Shown here piece after piece: positions 57,101 to 64,000 of a stretch of DNA of 64,000 nucleotides. The notes under the pieces are model-generated. The model searched no databases. It saw only the letters and a program-made list of their open reading frames with translations, and had not been told where the DNA came from. The first letter of the stretch is position 1. Every line of letters starts with the position of its first letter. Source of the DNA: Episyrphus balteatus (taxonomy: Eukaryota > Arthropoda > Insecta > Diptera > Syrphidae); assembly GCF_945859705.1 (NCBI RefSeq), contig NC_079137.1:30933322-30997321 (forward strand), read 5' to 3'. The position numbers and the translations under genes were made by a program.

Positions 57101-58983
57101 ATTTAAAATTCTAATTGTAAAGTACTCTTAAGCTTTACTTTACCATAAAAATAACGAATAAAGTCTTGAATCATATTTTAACGTTTATATTAGTTCTAGT
57201 ATCATGGGAGAAAAATATTTCAACGATACTTAATCCTTAAATAGTATACACATTTTGGAGGTGTCATGACACTAATTAAAAAAATCATTTTTTTCTTACC
57301 TTTACGTAAAAAAAAATCTAAGAAAGGAAAGAGGGTGTGAAAAGCACTCAAATTGTATATGTGTGTGTTTAAAGTGTCAAAAATAAAAAAAAACAAAAAA
57401 TAAATGTATAAACTTACTCATTAATTCTTTGATATTCACTAGTGTTGGTGTTGTCATACTCCCCTTCTGAAATAGACCACAATATCACACTTGGATGGTG
57501 TCTGTATCGAATAATAACATCCTTAAGAACATTTTTAGGGCTTCTGTAATTGAAAAACTCATTTAACTCGAAAATCAATTGCAATATTTGGTTTTTACAA
57601 AATAACTTACCCCAAAATAACAAACAACCCCATTTCATCGGTCAAGTCTAATGTTTCTTTAGAGGGGGGAACATTTGTAACGATAGCATTTGCATTTAAC
57701 CATTTTAAAAGTGTTATATCCTTGAGATCTGTACTGGGATTGAAAGGTTTTCTCTTAAAGAAAAATAAATTTAAAGTTTGATTAAGGAATGCTACTGCTG
57801 ATCGAGAAAAACTCACAGCCCATTCGTCACTTCCTCTAACACCTTGTAGGAGAAAATTTTTATCATTTATTTTCAACGAACTATTAGACCAATTTATAGG
57901 TCTTATTCCAATTTTCATTCTGTAAACATCCTTGATCTCACTTTCGCAGTATTTATAGAAAAGTTTAAAAACTAACGTATAAAGGTATCCAGCTCTAGAA
58001 TCCATACACAATGGCCACCAAAGATTACAATTTGGTATGGAAAAATATCCTTCGAGAGAGTCTTTTGACGTATTATAAGCAACTTGTATGTTATCTTTAT
58101 CGAGAACTTGGACCGATATACATTTAGCATTGAGTCGTAATAATCCACCAGTTTCAGCTTTGTAGGAAATATAAGCTGGGGATATGAAAATAAGTAAATA
58201 AGTTTCTTTAAACGAAATAGAGACAAAAAAAAAACAAACTAACCTGTTCCATTTGTCACAGTCGAATCCACTGACACCCTTTCAATATACAGAATTTCAG
58301 GAACCGAACGCAGAATAATAGATCGGGAAATTCCTGGAAACACTTGCTGGTTTGTAGGTATTCTTCTCACTTCCAAAGCGATACGGTTTTCTGATTCATA
58401 AACAAGCTTTTCAGTAACATCAAGTTCGACAAAGTTTGTGTTGATGGTTTCTATGTCATCTCCGTTTATCCACTGGACACCGCAGCATGAAATTAAAAAT
58501 AATAAGAGTGACATCGTTACAAAATAGTGAATGCGTATGCAAATTGCTTTAGCAAAAATAAATATATCTACATACTACTCTAGTATCCGAGGCTAGACCA
58601 TCAAGTCGTAGGAAAATTTTTCGCTCGTACTTCCACGATTTCGGTACAAAAAAACTTCTTTCAAACCACACAGTTCCTAGACATTTTTTGGAATCAAAAT
58701 CAATCAGACTGCCAGGAATAGGAACTTTAATGATCCCATTTAGCTAAAATTGAGCACATAACATTTATAAAAGCTTAAAACTTTTCTTATTTACTTCACA
58801 AAATACCTTCCGTAATCCATGCTTCTCACGATATTCCAAAGGTCTGCTATCCCTTTCACAATAACAATTCCAAATTCCATCTAAATGCAATACTTCCCTG
58901 GTCTCACTTGTATCAGAATATGAACAAATTACAAGTTCAAGGTAACCAATGACCAGTAATAACACTTGAATCACTTGGACCAT
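54145..58983 (-). CDS. Secreted GH2 beta-glucuronidase-like protein, probable pseudoenzyme
   Basis: Ten exons, all with GT-AG borders and compatible phases, encode 567 residues: 58,983-58,807, 58,743-58,576, 58,472-58,244, 58,175-57,817, 57,753-57,611, 57,543-57,418, 54,836-54,746, 54,694-54,569, 54,499-54,379, 54,308-54,145 (with TAA). The start (MVQVIQVLLLVIGYLELVIC) is a signal peptide. Order along the protein follows beta-glucuronidase: LDGIWN, TVWFERSFFVP and WINGDD (sugar-binding beta-domain), NLWWP, the TIM-barrel part HHPSVILWSIS, CLDPSRPLTA, YNKPVII, then GEFYGNF and GIFNRNREPTTAADSLRSKF. Known enzymes have WSVANEP for the acid/base Glu (here WSISEGE), QSEYG for the nucleophile (here IMHPDE), IDE (here ILG) and FRTSHYP (here IVTNVPP). 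So the active-site residues are gone while the frame is intact. It is about 80 residues shorter than human beta-glucuronidase. A non-catalytic secreted role is inferred. Confidence 0.9.
54837..57417 (-). other. 2.58-kb intron 6 of the GH2 gene
   Basis: All other introns of this gene are about 57-105 bp; this one is 2.6 kb. It starts GTAAGT at 57,417 and ends in a long T-run plus AG at 54,838-54,837. Its contents are AT-rich DNA plus one dispersed repeat at 56.33-56.74 kb. No nested gene was recognised. Confidence 0.85.
56330..56740 (+). repeat. Dispersed repeat, GTAATGTTGGTTNTGATTAAAAC family, copy 3
   Basis: The best-preserved copy. It contains GAGCCGTTTTCGAGAAATT, ATCATCTGTACCAAGTTTC, CCATCCACCCGTTTAGGCC, a CGCACAGACCGACGGACGG block, CATCATCGTAATGTTGGTTT and GCCCTATAGAGCAAGTAAAA. 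It lies inside GH2 intron 6, antisense to the gene. The copy at 34.7-35.1 kb shows the same blocks inverted. Confidence 0.8.
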
Positions 58984-59050
58984 CACACAAAACTCAATAA
59001 TGGGAACGTTAACAAAAAGTACTAAACCAAGATTGCGGGTGGTTCTTGAA

Positions 59051-59058
59051 TTTATATA
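59051..59058 (-). promoter_or_regulatory. TATA box of the GH2 gene
   Basis: The minus strand reads TGTATATAAATTC at about 59,049-59,060, some 70 bases before the ATG at 58,983. A start of transcription about 30 bases downstream would leave a short leader of about 40 bases. Position and consensus fit a focused fly promoter. Confidence 0.6.
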
Positions 59059-59060
59059 CA

Positions 59061-61086
59061 AAAATCTTTCCAAAGTTAAGCAATAACGAACGTGCTGCTA
59101 TTGATTCATAGCAAAAAGTGTCATTGGATACTCCTCATTCTATTTCTTTTGGTGGTGTTTTTGTCTTTGGAGCACCTTTACGTGTTGGATAAGATCTGTC
59201 TCATAATTTACTTTAATACGACCCGACACGATGCGACGGCTATAAAAAGTTTTGATGCTCCTCCATGACTGACTGAATTTTCTTTTATATAGGTCAGAGT
59301 GGCAGCAAGAGTTTGAGATAAGATACAATCGCCGGTCGGCGCTAAGCTAATTGTGCGAGGTCTATTACCACTCACTCGGGGGCATGGTACAGGTATATAT
59401 GGTAATGTCAAAGGCTGTAATTAAAGCCTTTTTTTATATAGGTAAACGTTATTTTTTTCTACCCTCCCACTTGATAAAATCCTGTAGTCTTCAATATATC
59501 CACGCAATACACCTTCAAGAGAGGTGTTGGTCAGCTACATTTCTGTGCTGTAACCATTGAGTAGTTGAAATTGCGTGCTTGTAGGAGTTTCGTCCTTTAT
59601 CGTGGTGTCCCGGTTTTGTTTCTAGTTTTTTTGTTTTTGGTGTTGTTAGCCTACAACTTGAAATCGATGAATATTTTTATTTACACAAGTTCTGGTTTGA
59701 GGACTTTTGATAATTTTTTTCCTTCGTCCTGTTCGTGTTGGTAGCCAATTTGATGAGGATACACATCCACAACGGACAAAAATAAAAAGAAAGGAAACCT
59801 TTTGACTAGAATTGGACAGAAGTAAGAAACTAGTTCAACACGAGTAGTTGTGACAGTTTGGTGGGATTTTATTATTTGTGTCCGACGAAAGTTGATTTGC
59901 CAGAATTTAGTTCCGAACACTTGAACTAACAATGTGAATCGCTATATCGTTGTTTGGTCGTCGCGTCTCGGATGGAATATGATTTTTTGTTTTTTTCACG
60001 GATAGAATCGCGTGTTAGTTTTGAATTGTTTGGTTCCGTAGTTAGTTTTTTGTTTTTGTTTATTTTGTGGAGCAAGAGGGGTTTGTTGTTTTTAAAGACA
60101 AGACAAAGAGGATATGTTCATGAAGTTACATACAAGGTGGCGGCTCTTAATTGGATTTGCAAGTAAGTTTTCTTTTTTTTTATTTTGTGAAGGTTGAAAA
60201 TCGGGGAGGTGTTGATTCCGTGAGTTGGGGCAGTTTGTAAGAATATTTAACAGGGAGTTGTAATATATTAATTAAATCTGTAGAGAAGAGGTCGTGCGGC
60301 ATGTTTTAAGTGGGAATTTAAAAATTGTGTTATTAATTTGAAAAAGCTGAGAAACGTTTAGTTTCCGGATTTTTGTTCTCGTAATTTTTGCTTCACATTT
60401 ATATTTTTGTTTGTTATTTATGTTTAATTTGTGTTAGTGTTGTCGGGGGATGCAATACTGTAACAGTAACGAGAATAGTACTGAACAAAGAACAAACATC
60501 GTCTGAAGAAGTAAGGAATTTTACAAAACCTTGAGTAAAAGATTCGAATAAAGTTTTTCAAAACCAAAAACACCCAAAAGAACCTAATCTTATAAAATCA
60601 AGTATAATATTTAATTCAAAAACATGTAAATCCCAAGTGATTTCAACACAAAATCAGATAAGCTTGGGTGTTAGAATTCAGATTCTTCATTTTAATAGGA
60701 CACCAAAGAACAATAAATTAAAAAGAAAGCAAATAAAGGTCATCAAGTAATCAATCACGAAAGCAATTTACAAGTCAATCCTATTTATTGACATTTGAGA
60801 GTACTTGGTTTTTGATTTACATGAAATATTTATTATTGAAGGTTGCACGCATTTGCTTCCCTAGGGATTTTTTTATACTTTTTATTTTGCTTTTTTTTTA
60901 GTTTTACATAAATAAATTAAAGCATCAAGAAAAAATATTTGTTTTATATTTGTATAAGCCGTGTGTTTTTGGTAACTCAGTACTTAGCTGAGTAAATTTT
61001 GAACAGGAAACAACAACAATTTATTTCTAAGGATAAACAAATTTTTGTTTAACTTTTACATTTTTGACTCTTCAACAATAAACGAT
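59061..61086. other. Non-coding stretch; possible 5' untranslated exon on the plus strand
   Basis: At about 59,940-60,162 (+) a G/T-rich segment with TCGTCGCGTCTCGG and ending in CAA|GTAAGTTTTC looks like a fly 5' untranslated exon with a consensus donor at 60,163. It could start a gene transcribed to the right, but no initiator or following exon was found. The rest is AT-rich without recognised features. Confidence 0.3.
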
Positions 61087-61521
61087 AACACTAGCTTACA
61101 AAGTTTTTGTTGCCGAAACCAAATTATACTTTTAAAAAAGTTTTCGAATCCGAAGTCAGAAAACTTCAATCAGCTCCCATTTTTGGAATATTGCCGTTAG
61201 AAAATTCAAAGAAACGCTGTTATTATCTTTATGACATACATACATATAAGCCAAACACATACATCAACTTAAGATATCTCGGGCAATAAAAAAGATATCG
61301 GAAAGAAACAAAGGAAAAACTTCTTATAGAAACCGAAACGATATAAATGTTTAAAACAGCTTTTTCACATTATAGCATAACCGCAAAAGTAGGCAAAAAG
61401 CGTTTTTTAATTTTTTAACGGTAATATTTCAAAAACGGCAGCTGACCAAAATTTCGACTTCGAATTCGAGTTCAGCACACCGAAAACTTTTGGAAAAGTA
61501 CAATATTGTAAAGTAGTGTAT
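61087..61521. mobile_element. Palindromic element (ACACTRGYYAACAA family), copy at 61 kb
   Basis: The ends are AACACTAGCTTACAAAG and the complement of AATACACTACTTTACAA. The arms mirror TTGTTGCCGAAACC-like, GAATCCGAAGTCAGAAAA, ATTGCCGTTAGAAAATT and TCGGGCAATAAAAAAGATAT blocks. About 435 bp, no coding frame. Clearly the same family as 225-880. Confidence 0.75.
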
Positions 61522-62304
61522 TAATAGCAAATCAATAGTTTATTGTTGTTTACATCATAAAATGTTTACTCAGTAAAAAACACGTCTATTATTGTTTTAC
61601 ATTCCAGTAGTATTATTGTATTATATATAAAAATATTTTAAGTATGTAAATTAAATAAACTGATTAAAAAAAATTGTAAAAAGCTTTTAAGTCTAAAATA
61701 AATCTTATAAGGCAAGTTTGAAGCAAAGTTATAGCGATAACTGATAGAAGCGAAACGTTCATTTGGCAACTGGGCTTTGGTCTCGGTTAGATATATTCTA
61801 TATTCGTAAAGCTTGGTAGTAGATTGATGAAATTTTGTATAGACGTTTCATATACCATAGAACAAAATAATTAAATATGCGCACCAAAATATTTTGGGTT
61901 AAATGGTGTTTTTTTTTTGGTAACAAAGAATCAAGTTTATAGCATTGTAAGTACAATGTATAACCATTGTTATCGCGATTTCGCGAAATATTAGAAATGT
62001 TGTTCATACAAAAATTAAATAAAGTGGAAGATCAATTTACACAGCCGAAAATTCAGAACTATTGGAGTTCCAATCTAATTTTTAAAAAGCTTTCGAAATA
62101 AATCTTATTATAAATCATCTCAAGTCTGTAGAACTTTTTTAACTCCTATCCAAAAAATTATAGGTTGAGGTTTGGTGCATAAAATGCAAAGATAGTTCTG
62201 TTTAAAACTTTTGTGAATTTACCCTCTCGAGTTTTTGATTAATTTGTATTGTACATATATTTGTATTGTATAATGAGCTTTTCTACATAGCTATATGTAT
62301 ACTT
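61522..62304. other. Non-coding, AT-rich
   Basis: No gene recognised. If the candidate exon at 62.3-62.4 kb is real, the right part is its 3' untranslated region. Confidence 0.4.
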
Positions 62305-62420
62305 TTACTTTCTACATTCTTCAACTTTATTGACACATTTGGGATTTGATTTTTTTGTTTGTGTTCGGTTTATAGAAATTCTAGGAACCTGGCCTGTTTT
62401 GCTATCTTCAAAAGTACCAT
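62305..62420 (-). CDS. Candidate terminal exon of an unknown gene
   Basis: After an acceptor TTTTTCTCTGTGTAG| the minus strand encodes GTFEDSKTGQVPRISINR, then TQTKKSNPKCVNKVEECRK, then TAA at 62,307-62,305. The residue mix looks like real protein, with a cysteine-containing, basic end, unlike translations of the AT-rich DNA around it. There is no recognised family. Upstream exons, if any, would lie beyond the MITE at 62,424-62,853 or outside the window. The evidence is a single short frame plus one good splice site, so this remains a guess. Confidence 0.3.
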
Positions 62421-62423
62421 CTA

Positions 62424-62853
62424 CACAGAGAAAAATAGACCACATAAAATAGAACAAAAACAATAAGATTTCTCTATGGTTTTCATCCAAGAAGGAAACC
62501 TTATTAAAACAATCGGGTTTTCCTTATTGTTTTAAAATCTGCAAAAAAATAAAAAAAAACATGACCAGGCTGGGAATCGAACTGGAGACTTCAAATCGTT
62601 AGTCGCCCACCTTACCACCTGAACCAACCTGCCATGAAAATATTGATCGCGATTTTTGTTCTACTGCTAAGTTCCAAAAAAAATCAACTTTTCAGTCAAA
62701 TTTTAATAAGATTTTCTCTATAAAAATAATAAGAAATCTCCTTAAAAAAACCTTATTAATCGTTGATTTTAATAAGATTTCCTTATGAAATGTATGGACG
62801 GTAAAACAATATGGCAATCTGTTAGTTTTTAGCGGGTCATATTTTTTTCTGTG
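62424..62853. mobile_element. MITE with TA target duplication and an internal tRNA-like segment
   Basis: The ends are CACAGAGAAAAATAGACC and the complement of CACAGAAAAAAATATGACC, flanked by TA (62,422-62,423 and 62,854-62,855). Inside the ends a second mirrored block occurs: AAGGAAACCTTATTAAAAC on the left and AAGGAAATCTTATTAAAATC on the right (inverted). The TA duplication suggests Tc1/mariner or a relative. 430 bp, no coding frame. Confidence 0.75.
62563..62633 (-). other. tRNA-like sequence inside the MITE (not a functional tRNA)
   Basis: On the minus strand a 71-nt segment starts GGCAGGTTGGTTCAGGTGGT and ends AGTTCGATTCCCAGCCTGGT. It resembles box A (TTGGTTCAGGTGG) and box B (AGTTCGATTCC) of a tRNA gene, with correct spacing. 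The anticodon stem does not pair properly and the acceptor ends match poorly, so it is a decayed tRNA or a tRNA-derived SINE head. Confidence 0.55.
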
Positions 62854-62855
62854 TA

Positions 62856-64000
62856 ATTAAAAAAATTTAAATTTGTCAACCGGATCCGGAAATTATAAGA
62901 TTCTATGGCTAAAAGTGATTGCCTCATGACATATCTGTTCTTGCAAGCTCCATGCTTTTAAAAACCTAAATTCAAACTTGCATTCTTAAGCTCATAAGCT
63001 TGTTTTAAACTTTCTCCAAAAGCTTCACAGACAAAAGCTTTTTAAAGATTCAAATGGACCACAATTAATCAACTACACCAAATCACATTTCGAACCTAAA
63101 AAAAGGGGGAGGTATGCATTTATTGCATTTCCCGCTTCTGAAACAAAAGTCTCACACACTCAACGAATACTCTCAAAAGCAAACAAAACAAAAACAAACT
63201 TAAAGAAGATGATGTAAAAGAATTAATAATTTATGCTTTAAAGAACAAAAAAGAAATAATAAAGAACTTTAGAAAGAACAGAAGAACAAAATGCCAAAGA
63301 AGAAAATTAACCTCCAAACTGAACCAAAACTGTGAAGACCGTCGAGTGTTTCTTGGTGGGAGCGCGTTTGCTTTTTTAGTTGGTTTGAGAACGCGTTCGT
63401 TGTTGTTTGCTGCTCAAACTGAGCAAAGTATCGTCGTCGGATTGTCTGGTTGTTTTGCGTGTTTGTCCATCCGTTCGGTTTTTTTTAGTAGGTGGAGAGG
63501 TTTTCAGCAAGTGTTTTCAATTGTAGTTACTTAACAATTTGATCAATTATTTTTTTGTTTGAAATTCAAAAAGTGCATGGAGCATCAGAAGATTCAGTTT
63601 TCCTGAGAATTCCAACTTTAAAAAACTTCCCTTAGAATCCAAGGTAATTTTATTTCCGATCCCTTGATAAACTAGACAAAGAATCTGATAGTTTCCATAT
63701 TTCGCTGATTTTGGATAAAATTTTGTAACATCAATTACGAGTAAGTTGGTGGTGAAGGAGGGTGAAAATGTGTTGAAAATTGTGAGAAAATGTTTCTTTT
63801 TTCCTTGTTGTGTGACAAAAATACATCGGTGGTGAAGGCTAGAAGGCCGGTTGCAGGGAAAGGGGGGGAGATATCATATTTTGCCCTGGCTGGCTTATGT
63901 CATTTCAATTGGAATTTCCTGTAAACAGACATAGTTTCGATTGAAAGTAAAAGTGAAGGAAAAGACATGACAGAAGGATGGAAGTGCGCCTGCGTCGAGA
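62856..64000. other. Non-coding stretch, possible 5' untranslated or promoter DNA at 63.3-63.5 kb
   Basis: No coding exon could be supported. The part at 63,330-63,500 is GC-richer with GTTGTTGTTTGCTGCTC and TCGTCGTCGG runs like those of fly leaders. The rest is AT-rich. Confidence 0.35.

Noticed and set aside
59954..60166. 70-codon plus-strand frame
   Set aside because: Phenylalanine/leucine-rich translation of T-runs. The segment is better explained as a possible untranslated exon with a donor at 60,163.
62563..62633. Fifth tRNA gene
   Set aside because: A and B boxes resemble a tRNA, but the anticodon stem does not pair and the acceptor ends match poorly; it lies inside a MITE.

Overview
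The window looks like nuclear DNA of an insect, most likely a fly (Diptera). Four tRNA-Val(AAC) genes have the typical insect sequence. A Ty3/Gypsy element carries a primer site matching the 3' end of an insect tRNA-Leu. The DNA is AT-rich, with spliced genes using short GT-AG introns, and it is crowded with Tc1/mariner, hAT, PIF/Harbinger and piggyBac-type non-autonomous elements and retroelement relics. Species identity is inference; no search was possible.

Layout. 0-24 kb is AT-rich non-coding DNA with inserted repeats: a palindromic element at 225-880, a GC-rich minisatellite at 3.5 kb, a mariner-like relic at 10.7-11.4 kb, a piggyBac-like MITE at 13.2 kb, a decayed non-LTR reverse transcriptase at 16.1-16.8 kb, a hAT-like MITE at 17.2 kb, and a 0.7-kb repeat at 23.5-24.2 kb that carries a 95-bp Harbinger-type hairpin. 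A possible first coding exon with a signal peptide lies at 24.6-24.7 kb on the minus strand. A 284-bp MITE is at 26.9 kb. From 28,228 to 34,393 lies one nearly complete Ty3/Gypsy LTR retrotransposon on the minus strand: two 99%-identical LTRs, ATAT target duplication, tRNA-Leu primer site, SAP-domain Gag, a GGGAAAC -1 frameshift site, protease-RT-RNase H-integrase, no env, and one in-frame TAG in each of gag and pol. A 1.39-kb hAT-type element made largely of GGGGCCCC-rich repeats is at 37.3-38.7 kb.

45.5-53.3 kb is a tRNA-Val neighbourhood that has been rearranged: a plus-strand tRNA-Val, a 2.0-kb almost perfect palindrome, a 5'-truncated Jockey-type element, and a minus-strand tRNA-Val. A 2.4-kb block (palindrome arm + Jockey + tRNA) is tandemly duplicated with almost no divergence, followed by nested palindromic elements and a fourth tRNA-Val.

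The one well-supported host protein gene is at 54.1-59.0 kb (minus strand): ten exons that join in phase into a 567-residue secreted glycoside hydrolase family 2 protein related to beta-glucuronidase. Its two catalytic glutamates and most other active-site residues are replaced, so it looks like an intact gene for a pseudoenzyme. 59-64 kb is mostly non-coding, with a further palindromic element and a possible terminal exon at 62.3 kb whose splice acceptor abuts a MITE carrying a tRNA-like segment.

The findings of most interest are the GH2 pseudoenzyme, the Gypsy element's expression signals (frameshift site, SAP-Gag, heat-shock-like sites in the LTR) and the young palindrome/duplication at the tRNA-Val cluster.
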